Assembly: GCA_002437305.1 (NCBI GenBank)
Contig: DJOW01000037.1
Location: forward strand, 1 to 50,585
DNA from: Bacteroidales bacterium UBA6428
GTDB taxonomy: Bacteria > Bacteroidota > Bacteroidia > Bacteroidales > UBA932
DNA length: 50,585 bases
Direction of reading: 5' to 3'
Position 1 is the stretch's first letter, and every line of letters starts with the position of its first letter. The translations under genes and the position numbers were made by a program. The notes under the pieces were generated by a model. That model was not told the DNA's origin. It searched no databases and worked only from the letters and a program-made list of their open reading frames with translations. Below, piece after piece: positions 16,567 to 25,300 of the stretch.

Positions 16567-17895
16567 CTAGTACTTGTTAAGGGGGCGTCCGGCTGTCATG
16601 TTGTGTACCTTGTGCTTGACGGTGTCAAGGACTTTGGCATATTCATCTGCGCCCTCTGTCGTGACTTTGTTGACGACATCGGCGTACTTGGCGACGGCTG
16701 AAAGTACCTTGTCGATCAGATCAACGATTTCGACCATGTCCTTCTCGACAAACCCGCGTGATGTGATTGCCGGGGTACCCACCCTGATCCCTGATGTCTT
16801 GAAAGGGGAGCGTGTGTCGAATGGAACCATGTTCTTGTTAAGGGTGATCTCGGCCTTCTCGAGTTCATTCTCGGCCATTCTGCCTGTCACCTCAGGGAAC
16901 TTTGTCCTAAGGTCGATCAGCATGAGGTGGTTGTCGGTGCCCCCAGAAACAACCTTGTAGCCCTTCGCGATGAACTCCTCGGCCATTTTCCTGGCATTGG
17001 CCATCACCTGTTTCTGGTAATCGATGTATTCAGGCTGCATCGCCTCGTAGAAGGCGACCGCCTTTGCGGCGATCACGTGCTCCAGCGGCCCGCCTTGTAT
17101 CCCGGGGAAGACGCTCGAGTTCAGGACCGCGCTCATCCTCTTGGTCTCGCCCTTTGGTGTTTTCAGGCCCCAAGGATTATCGAAATCCTTGCCCATCAGG
17201 ATTATGCCTCCCCGTGGTCCGCGGAGTGTCTTGTGTGTGGTGGAGGTCACGATGTGGGCGTATTTCACCGGATTCTTAAGAAGTCCGGCGGCGATCAGTC
17301 CTGCGGTGTGGGCCATGTCAATCCATAATAGCGCCCCGACCTCGTCCGCTATGGCGCGCATCCTCTCGTAGTCCCACTCGCGGGAATATGCCGATGCGCC
17401 TCCGATGATGAGCTTAGGCCTGCATTCGCGCGCGATGCTCTCCATCTTGTCGTAGTCAACAAGCCCCGTCTCCTCGTTAAGTCCGTAAGGTACAGCATGG
17501 TAGAGGATTCCGGAAACGTTGACAGGAGAACCGTGTGTCAGGTGTCCTCCCTGCGAGAGATCAAGACCCATGAAGGTATCGCCAGGTTTGAGGCAAGCCA
17601 TGATGACGGCCATGTTCGCCTGCGCTCCGGAATGAGGCTGAACGTTGGCGTATTCCGCGTCATAGATTCTGCAGAGGCGGTCAATCGCAAGCTGCTCGAT
17701 CTGGTCAACGATCTGGCAGCCGCCATAGTACCTCTTGCCGGGGTAGCCTTCGGCGTACTTGTTGGTGCAGATGGATCCCATTGCCTCCAGCACGTAATCG
17801 CTTACGTAGTTTTCAGATGCAATCAATTCGAGTCCGGAAGACTGCCTTTCCTTTTCATTTCTGATCAGATCGAAAATCTGAAGATCCTGTTTCAT
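16567..17895 (-). CDS. glyA: Serine hydroxymethyltransferase
   Basis: A cytoplasmic pyridoxal-phosphate enzyme that converts serine and tetrahydrofolate to glycine and methylene-tetrahydrofolate. The conserved blocks are ELIASENYVS (23-32), NKYAEGYPGKRYYGG (45-59), QPHSGAQANMAV, WIDMAHTAGLIAAG and the cofactor lysine K222 in TSTTHKTLRGPRGG. The length, 442 residues, is slightly above the usual 415-430 because of a short C-terminal extension. It is a single gene, divergent from the RNA methyltransferase, with a TATCTTTG element about 50 bases upstream. Confidence 0.97.
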   Translation of the reverse strand: MKQDLQIFDLIRNEKERQSSGLELIASENYVSDYVLEAMGSICTNKYAEGYPGKRYYGGCQIVDQIEQLAIDRLCRIYDAEYANVQPHSGAQANMAVIMACLKPGDTFMGLDLSQGGHLTHGSPVNVSGILYHAVPYGLNEETGLVDYDKMESIARECRPKLIIGGASAYSREWDYERMRAIADEVGALLWIDMAHTAGLIAAGLLKNPVKYAHIVTSTTHKTLRGPRGGIILMGKDFDNPWGLKTPKGETKRMSAVLNSSVFPGIQGGPLEHVIAAKAVAFYEAMQPEYIDYQKQVMANARKMAEEFIAKGYKVVSGGTDNHLMLIDLRTKFPEVTGRMAENELEKAEITLNKNMVPFDTRSPFKTSGIRVGTPAITSRGFVEKDMVEIVDLIDKVLSAVAKYADVVNKVTTEGADEYAKVLDTVKHKVHNMTAGRPLNKY

Positions 17896-17941
17896 AAAAT
17901 TCTGTTGTTAGTGTAACCCGTCATTCATGTGTCGGGGTTCA

Positions 17942-17978
17942 CAAAGATAAGATTAAAAAACGATTTTTACTATATTTG
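17942..17978. promoter_or_regulatory. Divergent -7 elements of glyA and the RNA methyltransferase
   Basis: TATCTTTG on the minus strand (17949-17942) faces glyA, and TATATTTG on the plus strand (17971-17978) faces the methyltransferase ATG at 17997. No clear -33 TTTG is present for either. The two polymerase sites must overlap in this 100-base gap. Confidence 0.55.
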
Positions 17979-17996
17979 CAACCATAAAAGCATAAT

Positions 17997-18548
17997 ATGG
18001 TGAAAGACAGAAAGCTATTGAGCGTGGAGATGGGAAGGGTGTCTCCCGAGGAGTATAAGGAACTTCCTCAGACAGGGGTGGTTGTGGTGTTGGACAACAT
18101 CAGGAGCGCGCACAATGTGGGTTCCGCGTTCCGCACCTGCGACTCTTTCAAGATAGACAAACTTTGGCTTTGCGGAATATGCGCTGTCCCGCCATCGGCG
18201 GAGATCCACAAGTCGGCTCTCGGAGCTGAGGACAGTGTGCCGTGGGAACATTCTGACAGTACCATGGATGTTCTGTGCCGCTTACGTTCAGACGGCTACA
18301 CCATCGTAAGTGTGGAACAGACGGTCAACTCTATCAGCCTTGATGACTTCAGACCGGCTTTCGCACAGGGAAAGAAATATGCCTTGATTTTCGGCAACGA
18401 GGTTGACGGGGTGGACCAGTCTGTAGTGGACGCTTCTGACATGTCATTGGAAATTCCGCAGTTCGGAACCAAGCACTCCATCAATGTCTCGGTCTCCATA
18501 GGTGTTGTTCTCTGGCATTTCACGCTTTGGAGATTGATGAACAGGTAG
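17997..18548 (+). CDS. SpoU-family (TrmH/RlmB-like) RNA 2'-O-methyltransferase
   Basis: A 183-residue SAM-dependent RNA methyltransferase of the knotted SPOUT fold. All three SpoU motifs are present: motif 1 DNIRSAHNVGSAFRTCD (residues 33-49), motif 2 ALIFGNEVDGVD (near 130) and motif 3 IPQFGTKHSINVSVSIGVVLW (near 155). The arginine and asparagine of motif 1 and the serine-asparagine pair of motif 3 needed for catalysis are in place. It lacks an extra N-terminal substrate-binding domain, like the shortest TrmH-type members. Whether tRNA or rRNA is the substrate cannot be told. It converges on the response regulator gene with 34 bases between them. Confidence 0.9.
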   Translation: MVKDRKLLSVEMGRVSPEEYKELPQTGVVVVLDNIRSAHNVGSAFRTCDSFKIDKLWLCGICAVPPSAEIHKSALGAEDSVPWEHSDSTMDVLCRLRSDGYTIVSVEQTVNSISLDDFRPAFAQGKKYALIFGNEVDGVDQSVVDASDMSLEIPQFGTKHSINVSVSIGVVLWHFTLWRLMNR

Positions 18549-18582
18549 GCGCATCGGACTCAGGACTTGCCAAGGCCACGAT

Positions 18583-19359
18583 TCAATGCTCAAGCCAAGC
18601 CAGAAAATCTTCGGCCTTTGAGCGGCTTACCGTGAGGTCGGGAGACGGTCCCATGTTCGCGGAAAGACGCGCTTTCGGTGTCACCCTGAGCCGCCCGCCA
18701 AGCAGCTTCGTGACGCTCTCGACGGCGTCTTTGGAGAATATGCAGCTTCGGGAGATCCTGAAAAACCTTTCGGGATCCAGGTCTGTGATCAGCGAATCCA
18801 TCGTTGAGTCAACGATGTACACCGCACCGGAGTGTGTCACGACATGGTTGTTCTTGTCTTCAGAGTAGAAAAACGCGATCTCATCGGCCTTCACTGGAAC
18901 TATCCTGTCATTGAACTGCACCAGATAGCGCTCCTTGTACACGTGTCCGGAATGCTTCCGTGAGATCGCTCCAAGGATCTTCTTGACATCGAGTTCTCCG
19001 GAGGAAAACAGCCTGCATCTTTCCACCGCTCTCTTCAAGGCCGAGACATCCACAGGCTTGAGAAGGTAGTCTATCGAACCTGCCTCGAATGCCTTGATGG
19101 CATAGCTGTCATAGGCTGTCGTCATCACGACCCTTGGCTTCACGTCCACCTGACGGAAAATCTCGAAGCATTCTCCGTCAGAAAGCTCCACATCCATGAA
19201 TATCAAATCCGCCTCGTCAGGCTTTTCCTTGAGCTTTGCTATGGATTCGCTGACGGAAGTGCATTCCCCGACAATCTCGATGTCCGGGAAATTGGTCTCA
19301 AGCATCTTCTCAAGGCTCCTGCGAGCCATCATTTCATCTTCTATTATAAGGACTTTCAT
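18583..19359 (-). CDS. LytTR-type response regulator
   Basis: A 258-residue regulator. The receiver domain (residues 1-120) has the acidic pair E7/D8, the phosphorylated aspartate D56 in LIFMDVEL, the TTAYDSYAIKAF switch and K102 in DYLLKPVD. Residues about 150-255 form a LytTR DNA-binding domain (RYLVQFNDRIVPVKADEIAF and FFRISRSCIFSKDAVES). Its start codon overlaps the stop of the kinase gene by four bases (ATGA), so the pair is translationally coupled. LytTR proteins bind direct repeats upstream of their targets. The starch locus reading away on the other side is the nearest candidate target, by position only. Confidence 0.94.
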   Translation of the reverse strand: MKVLIIEDEMMARRSLEKMLETNFPDIEIVGECTSVSESIAKLKEKPDEADLIFMDVELSDGECFEIFRQVDVKPRVVMTTAYDSYAIKAFEAGSIDYLLKPVDVSALKRAVERCRLFSSGELDVKKILGAISRKHSGHVYKERYLVQFNDRIVPVKADEIAFFYSEDKNNHVVTHSGAVYIVDSTMDSLITDLDPERFFRISRSCIFSKDAVESVTKLLGGRLRVTPKARLSANMGPSPDLTVSRSKAEDFLAWLEH

Positions 19360-20726
19360 AAGAGTGGCAGCTTTACTGTGTAGTAACCGTCAGTTCGGAA
19401 GATCCCTATCCCCTTGCCGGAGCGCTCCTGGTACTGTTTGCGTATGTAGTTGAGACCCAGTCCGCTGGACTGTGCCTCTGTGATTTTTGGAATAAGGTTG
19501 TTGGTGACAGTCAATGTCTCTCCATCGGACACCACGCTGACATTCAGTGGTCTGGAAGGCGAGACAGAGTTGTGTTTGGTGGCATTCTCGATCAGAAGCT
19601 GCACTGAGCACGGAACCACATGTTTGGACAGATCCTCAGGCGGAATGCGGACATCCACGTTGAAGCCCTCCTGGAATCTGACTTTCAGCAAATCCCTGTA
19701 CATCTCCACGTAGGTCATCTCATCACGCAGCGTCACCAAACTTTCATCCTCGTTGCGAAGCATGTAGCGGTATATTCCCGCCAGTTTGTGGATGAACTTG
19801 CTGGCCTCTTTGTCCTGGCCATCCAGCACAAGGGCGTCCAGGATATTCAAAGAATTGAAGAGAAAATGAGGATTTATCTGCTGCTTTAGATTGAGGTACT
19901 GGAATTTGGCGAGGTCCGCACGGCTCCTCTCCCTCTCGGCGTTACGGCGGGCCATGATGGCATATTCAATCATGAAGATCAATGAATATATCAGCGTCTC
20001 CGCAATGACGGCGATCAGAAGGAGCTCAAGAAAATCCCTTGCCGAGAATGATTTGTTGAACCGGAAAGGCAGTCCAAACCCTACGGCTACCGCCGAGATG
20101 GCTGACACGGACAACAGGAAGGCGGCCGTGGTGATAACGTGATGGGCTGTGGATCTGTTCCCGGAGAAGTCTTTGGTCTGCTCCACAAAGAGTATTGTCA
20201 GACAAACCAACACCAAAAGGATGAAGGAATTGTCCACGAAAGCCGACACTGCGTCCAGAACAGATCCGCCTTCGAACAACCTTGAGCTGAAAATGTAGAT
20301 TATGACCCTGAAGACAAGGATGATGGCTATGGCGATCGCCAGCCAAGTGATCTCTATGCTGCGTGTCCTGGGTTCGCTGCCGCTTTTTGCCGCGAACTTT
20401 TTCATGAAAAGGATCAATCCCCATCCCATCAGCTCTGTTGTGGTGAAGGTCGCGATGGCGGGGGAAAGGAGGGGGTGGTCTATGAATATCCCCACGAGGA
20501 CGGCGATTCCGTTGCCGAAAACATAGCCAAGGATGTTGGCGATAATGATGACTATTGAGGAAAACTCTACACTTTGGCGATACCTCAAGCACAGAATTAC
20601 GGTAAGGACTATAGTCAAGGTTGTGAGTATCAACTCGTCACCCATGTTCCACATTCTGCACAGCACTGCCGCCGCCACGTGGAGCAGCGCGAAGAAGTGG
20701 ATTATGGAGGATGTCCTTAGTGTCAT
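19356..20726 (-). CDS. LytS-type (His_kinase family) sensor kinase
   Basis: A 456-residue membrane kinase. About seven or eight hydrophobic segments span residues 8-255. A short coiled region (260-280) and a catalytic core of the LytS/YehU type follow: phosphoacceptor H287 in QINPHFLFNSLNILD, an N box around LLIENATKHNS and a G box SGLGLNYIRKQY. It is paired with the LytTR regulator. The N-terminal membrane part has no recognisable sensor domain, so the signal is unknown; it may be a membrane state or a ligand sensed within the bilayer. It is transcribed divergently from the starch-locus sugar carrier, 167 bases away. Confidence 0.9.
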   Translation of the reverse strand: MTLRTSSIIHFFALLHVAAAVLCRMWNMGDELILTTLTIVLTVILCLRYRQSVEFSSIVIIIANILGYVFGNGIAVLVGIFIDHPLLSPAIATFTTTELMGWGLILFMKKFAAKSGSEPRTRSIEITWLAIAIAIILVFRVIIYIFSSRLFEGGSVLDAVSAFVDNSFILLVLVCLTILFVEQTKDFSGNRSTAHHVITTAAFLLSVSAISAVAVGFGLPFRFNKSFSARDFLELLLIAVIAETLIYSLIFMIEYAIMARRNAERERSRADLAKFQYLNLKQQINPHFLFNSLNILDALVLDGQDKEASKFIHKLAGIYRYMLRNEDESLVTLRDEMTYVEMYRDLLKVRFQEGFNVDVRIPPEDLSKHVVPCSVQLLIENATKHNSVSPSRPLNVSVVSDGETLTVTNNLIPKITEAQSSGLGLNYIRKQYQERSGKGIGIFRTDGYYTVKLPLL

Positions 20727-20893
20727 GGCATCAGTGGTTCATGCATGCAATTTAGGAAAAAAATCTTTCATTTCGTCATTAAAACCTTACTATTCGTCCG
20801 CTTTTTCTTGCCGTTCGTCTTTCCTATGGTGATTAATCTGCGCATTTAACCTAAATTTACCGCGAAAAGACACTGGAATCAGTACCAATAGAC

Positions 20894-22225
20894 ATGCAAT
20901 CCAAGAGTAATCTTACATTCTGGGAGATGTGGAATCTCAGCTTCGGGTTCTTCGGCGTGCAGATAGCCTACGCCCTTCAGAGCGCGAACATAAGCAGGAT
21001 CTTCGCCACGCTCGGCGCTGATCCTCACCAACTGAGTTTTTTCTGGATCCTTCCCCCTCTGATGGGAATGATCGTCCAGCCGCTCATCGGGAAGTGGTCC
21101 GACAGGACTTGGTGCAGGATGGGCCGCAGAAAGCCTTATCTGCTTATAGGGGCGTTGATATCCGTCCTTGTAATGATCTTCCTTCCTAACGCGGGCAGCC
21201 TTGACTTCTCCTCAAGGCTGATCCTGGGGCTCAACGGAGCCATGTGGTTCGGGCTGTTCTCGCTCATATTCCTTGACACTTCGATAAATGTCGCGATGCA
21301 GCCGTTCAAGATGATGGTCGGTGACATGGTCGGCGAGGAGCAGAAGGCGCAGGCATATTCGATCCAGTCGCTCCTTTGCAATGCAGGAAGTCTTGTAGGG
21401 TATCTTTTCCCTATCTTCTTCACCTGGATCGGAATCGCCAACATCGCTCCAAAGGGGCAGGTGCCGCCGTCCGTGATCTGGAGTTTCTGGTGCGGTGCCG
21501 CGATTCTCATCTTCTGCGTGCTTTACACTTTCTTGAAAATTAAGGAGATGAGTCCTAAGGAATATGCTGAATTTCATTCCATTGATCCAGTGCGCCAGGC
21601 GGAGGACGCCAAAGAGAATCCAGGACTCATAAAGCTGCTTCTCCACGCCCCGAGGACATTCTGGACAGTGGGGCTGGTGCAGTTCTTCTGCTGGGCTGCT
21701 TTCATGTACATGTGGACATATTCAAACGGAGCGATCGCGACGAATTGCTGGCGCGCCACCGACACCGCCTCTGAGGGGTATCAGGCCGCGGGCAACTGGG
21801 TCGGGGTGGTCTTCGCCGTGCAGGCTGTCGGCTCTATTCTGTGGGCCATAGTCCTGCCTAAGTTCCGTTCGCTGAAACTCGCTTATGTGGTCAGTCTTCT
21901 GATCGGAGCCGCCGGTTTCATCTCCGTTGCGTTCATCCACAACCAGTACTTCCTGTGTGTGTCATATTTCCTGATAGGAACAGCCTGGGCCGCCATGCTG
22001 GCCCTTCCGTTCACTCTTTTGACCAACGCCCTTGACGGGGAGCACATGGGCAGCTACCTTGGACTGTTCAACTGCACGATCTGCCTTCCGCAGATTGCAG
22101 CCGCTGCTTTTGGCGGGATCCTTCTGAAAGCTTTTGGCGGAGTGCAGGCGAACATGCTGATCACAGCGGGTGTTCTTCTGGTTCTTGGCGCGCTGAGTGT
22201 CCGTCTCATTACCGTGAAGAGATAA
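20894..22225 (+). CDS. MFS sugar (maltose/maltodextrin) transporter
   Basis: A 443-residue inner-membrane carrier of the GPH/SLC45-like MFS group. The start WNLSFGFFGVQIAYALQSAN, and the block GMIVQPLIGKWSDRTWCRMGRRKPY, are typical of the sugar carriers linked to starch loci in Bacteroidota. Twelve hydrophobic segments fit the length. It opens the locus and is followed 56 bases later by susC, so it likely imports maltose or short maltodextrins released in the periplasm. A TAAATTTA element at 20852-20859 may be its -7 box. Confidence 0.87.
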   Translation: MQSKSNLTFWEMWNLSFGFFGVQIAYALQSANISRIFATLGADPHQLSFFWILPPLMGMIVQPLIGKWSDRTWCRMGRRKPYLLIGALISVLVMIFLPNAGSLDFSSRLILGLNGAMWFGLFSLIFLDTSINVAMQPFKMMVGDMVGEEQKAQAYSIQSLLCNAGSLVGYLFPIFFTWIGIANIAPKGQVPPSVIWSFWCGAAILIFCVLYTFLKIKEMSPKEYAEFHSIDPVRQAEDAKENPGLIKLLLHAPRTFWTVGLVQFFCWAAFMYMWTYSNGAIATNCWRATDTASEGYQAAGNWVGVVFAVQAVGSILWAIVLPKFRSLKLAYVVSLLIGAAGFISVAFIHNQYFLCVSYFLIGTAWAAMLALPFTLLTNALDGEHMGSYLGLFNCTICLPQIAAAAFGGILLKAFGGVQANMLITAGVLLVLGALSVRLITVKR

Positions 22226-22281
22226 CCTATTAAAGATAATTATTTTACTAAATGCGCAGTTTAACAAATCAAACATTCCAA

Positions 22282-25200
22282 ATGAAAAGGATTATAGCTG
22301 CTGTGGCGACCTTGCTGATTTGCCTGGTCGGCACAACCGTATCCGCCCAGAGCGGGTATCAGGTGAAAGGAGTTGTAGTCGACGCCGCCGGCCCGGTCAT
22401 CGGAGCCACTGTCTTGGAACAGGGAACTTCGACCGGAACATCGACAGGCGTTGATGGAGACTACATCCTTAACGTTTCCGGTCCGGATGCCACTGTCGTC
22501 ATCAGTTGCATCGGTTACACAACACAGTCATTCAAGGCTTCCGCTGTTCCTGCGAAGGTTGTCCTTGCCACTGATTCCGAGTTCCTTGACGATGTTGTCG
22601 TGATTGGTTACGGCACCGTCAAAAAGAGTGACATGACAGGTTCGATCTCCTCAGTGAAGGCCGACCAGCTCAACAAAGGTATGGTGACATCACCTTCAGA
22701 CCTGCTTCAAGGCAAGTCCGCAGGTGTGGTTGTCACGATGGGAGACGGTGCACCGGGTTCCGCAAGCACGATCAGAATCCGTGGCGGTTCCTCTTTGAAG
22801 GCCAACAACAACCCTCTCGTTGTGGTCGATGGATTGCCTCTGTCAGAGACCAGCATCAGCGGTGTCTCTGACGCGCTTTCTTCGATCAACCCTAACGACA
22901 TCGAGAGTTTCACCGTCCTCAAGGACGCCTCCGCCACCGCAATTTTCGGTTCAAGGGCCTCCAACGGTGTCATCATGATCACCACAAAGAAAGGCTCAAA
23001 GGGTGCGGAAGGCATCCATGTGAGCGCCGACCTCACCGCTTCCGTAAGCCAGAACGCCAAGTATGTGGATGTCCTGACAGGAGACGAGATGCGTGACCTT
23101 ATGAAATGGTATCTCGGTGACCAAGGCGCGGCCTACGCCGCTCTCGGAAAGGAGAACACCAACTGGCAGAAGGAAATCTACCAGCTTGGCAACACCATTG
23201 ACGGCAACGTTGCCGTGTCCGGAAGAGTGGGCAGGAGCGACATGTTCCGCATGCCTTACCGTGTGTCCCTTGGCTACCACAACCAGGACGGTACCCTCAA
23301 GACCTCCAACCTGAAGCGTGAGACCATCTCTCTCAATCTCAATCCAAGCCTGTTAGACGACCACCTTCTTGTGAATCTCAACGGAAAGTTGATGAACATG
23401 GACAACAGGTTCGCCAACCAGGACGCCATCGGCGGGGCTGTCCGTATGGATCCTACCCAGCCTGTCTATGACGAGAAGGGGCTGAACGGCTATTTTTGGT
23501 GGAACTACGGAAAGGGGACCACAACCATCGACAACTGCAACACGATGGCCCAGATGAACCCTGTCGCCCTTCTCAACGACAAGATCGACAAGTCCAACGC
23601 CAAGCGTTTCATCGGCAACGCCCAGCTCAACTACAAGGTGCATGGATTCGAGGATATCAGCATAAATCTCAACCTCGGTCTCGACTGGTCCAAGTCAGAC
23701 GGTACCGTTGATGTCGCTCCGGGTACTGAAATGTCTTTCCACAACACCCAGGAGTCCGGCTCCGGCTATCACAACAACTACACCCAGACAAAACGTGACC
23801 AGACCCTTGAGTTCTACGCGCAGTATGACAAGACTCTGGGCAAGCACACGTTCAACGCTATGGCCGGTTACTCTTGGCAGCATTTCTACAACTCGACTTT
23901 CAACGAGAAGTACAAGGCTGACGGAACACTGCCTACGGCATCGGACTACTATCTGAGCGCTCCTAATGTGTTCAAGACTGAATATTTCCTCGTCTCTTTC
24001 TTCGGGCGTGTGAACTATTCTTTCAACGACCGCCTTTTGTTGACCGCCACACTGCGTAACGACGGTACCTCACGTTTCGCCAACAACAAGTGGGGGCTCT
24101 TCCCTTCGGTGGCCGTAAGCTACAATTTCGCCAAGGAGAAGTTCATCGCCAGCAGTGATGTCGTTTCCGCCTTGAAGCTCAGACTCAGCTGGGGACAGAC
24201 AGGCCAGCAGGATCTCCAGTCCGGTGACTATCCTACGCTGTCATCCTACAAGTACAACACAAACCAGTCGATGTTTGTGTTCGGCAATCAGGTGATTACT
24301 CCTATCACCCCGCTGGGCTACAATGCTGACCTGAAGTGGGAGACAACCACGACCTGCAACGTAGGAGTGGACTACGGATTCCTCGGCGACAGGATCTTCG
24401 GTAGCGTGGATGTCTACAAGCGTGACACCAAGGATCTTCTGAACCGTACTCCTGTGGCCGCCGGAGCGAACCTCTCCAACTATCTGAACGCCAACATCGG
24501 TGACCTTACCAACAAAGGTGTCGAGTTCGAGTTCAACGCCATCCCTGTACAGACGAGGGACTGGAGCTGGACCCTCGGTTTCAACGCAACCTTCAATGAG
24601 ACAAAGATCACAAAGCTGACCACCGATGACGAGCGTGAGGACTACTACGGAATCACGACCGGAGGAATCTCCGGAGGAACCGGAAACACGATCCAGGTTC
24701 ACCAGACCGGTCACGCCCCTAACTCGTTCTTCGTCTACAAGCAGGTCTATGACACTGACGGCAATCCTATCGAAGGTCTCTATGCCGACTTGAACAACGA
24801 CGGCCAGATTGATGACAACGACAAATACTGCTTCCACAAGGCCGCTCCGGATTGGACATTCGGCTTCAACACTCAGCTGGCCTACAAGCAGTGGACCCTC
24901 GCGGTGAGCGCACATTCCAACATCGGCAACTATGTCTACAACAACATAGCCTCCAATGGAGACCTTCTTACCGATCTTTGGGCCAACAACTTCGTGAACA
25001 ACCGTTACTCTACGGCAAAGGAACACAACTTCTCTTCATACGCCCAATACTGGTCTGACCTCTACATCGAGAACGCCTCGTTCCTGAAGATTGACAACAT
25101 CACCCTCAGCCGCTCATTCAACTTCGGCCAGAAGAACCCGATGTCGTTCAATGTCTTCGCAACGGTGCAGAATGTCGCCACTTTCACCAAGTATGGCGGA

Positions 25201-25287
25201 ATCGATCCTGAGATCTTCTCCGGAATCGACAACAACATGTATCCGAGACCTCGTACTTACATTCTTGGTGTCAAGTTCAACTTCTAA
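22282..25287 (+). CDS. susC: SusC-type TonB-dependent oligosaccharide transporter
   Basis: A 1001-residue outer-membrane transporter that moves malto-oligosaccharides into the periplasm using TonB. After a signal peptide (cleavage near TVSAQS) come a carboxypeptidase-regulatory-like domain (about 20-100), the SusC TonB-box region DDVVVIGYGTVKKSDMTGS, a plug with the GSRASNGVIMITTKKG motif, and a 22-strand barrel ending YILGVKFNF. No STN domain is present, so it is the non-signalling type. The start at 22282 (MKRIIAAVATLL) gives a clean signal peptide; an in-frame ATG ten codons earlier (22252) is possible. SusD follows after 13 bases. The starch assignment rests on the amylases downstream. 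Confidence 0.95.
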   Translation: MKRIIAAVATLLICLVGTTVSAQSGYQVKGVVVDAAGPVIGATVLEQGTSTGTSTGVDGDYILNVSGPDATVVISCIGYTTQSFKASAVPAKVVLATDSEFLDDVVVIGYGTVKKSDMTGSISSVKADQLNKGMVTSPSDLLQGKSAGVVVTMGDGAPGSASTIRIRGGSSLKANNNPLVVVDGLPLSETSISGVSDALSSINPNDIESFTVLKDASATAIFGSRASNGVIMITTKKGSKGAEGIHVSADLTASVSQNAKYVDVLTGDEMRDLMKWYLGDQGAAYAALGKENTNWQKEIYQLGNTIDGNVAVSGRVGRSDMFRMPYRVSLGYHNQDGTLKTSNLKRETISLNLNPSLLDDHLLVNLNGKLMNMDNRFANQDAIGGAVRMDPTQPVYDEKGLNGYFWWNYGKGTTTIDNCNTMAQMNPVALLNDKIDKSNAKRFIGNAQLNYKVHGFEDISINLNLGLDWSKSDGTVDVAPGTEMSFHNTQESGSGYHNNYTQTKRDQTLEFYAQYDKTLGKHTFNAMAGYSWQHFYNSTFNEKYKADGTLPTASDYYLSAPNVFKTEYFLVSFFGRVNYSFNDRLLLTATLRNDGTSRFANNKWGLFPSVAVSYNFAKEKFIASSDVVSALKLRLSWGQTGQQDLQSGDYPTLSSYKYNTNQSMFVFGNQVITPITPLGYNADLKWETTTTCNVGVDYGFLGDRIFGSVDVYKRDTKDLLNRTPVAAGANLSNYLNANIGDLTNKGVEFEFNAIPVQTRDWSWTLGFNATFNETKITKLTTDDEREDYYGITTGGISGGTGNTIQVHQTGHAPNSFFVYKQVYDTDGNPIEGLYADLNNDGQIDDNDKYCFHKAAPDWTFGFNTQLAYKQWTLAVSAHSNIGNYVYNNIASNGDLLTDLWANNFVNNRYSTAKEHNFSSYAQYWSDLYIENASFLKIDNITLSRSFNFGQKNPMSFNVFATVQNVATFTKYGGIDPEIFSGIDNNMYPRPRTYILGVKFNF

Positions 25288-25300
25288 TGTGTCATAAATT

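Noticed and set aside
13829..20860. CCTAAATTTAC shared upstream of manC and the sugar carrier
   Set aside because: An 11-base A/T-rich match is expected by chance at this scale and is probably just two off-consensus -7 elements.
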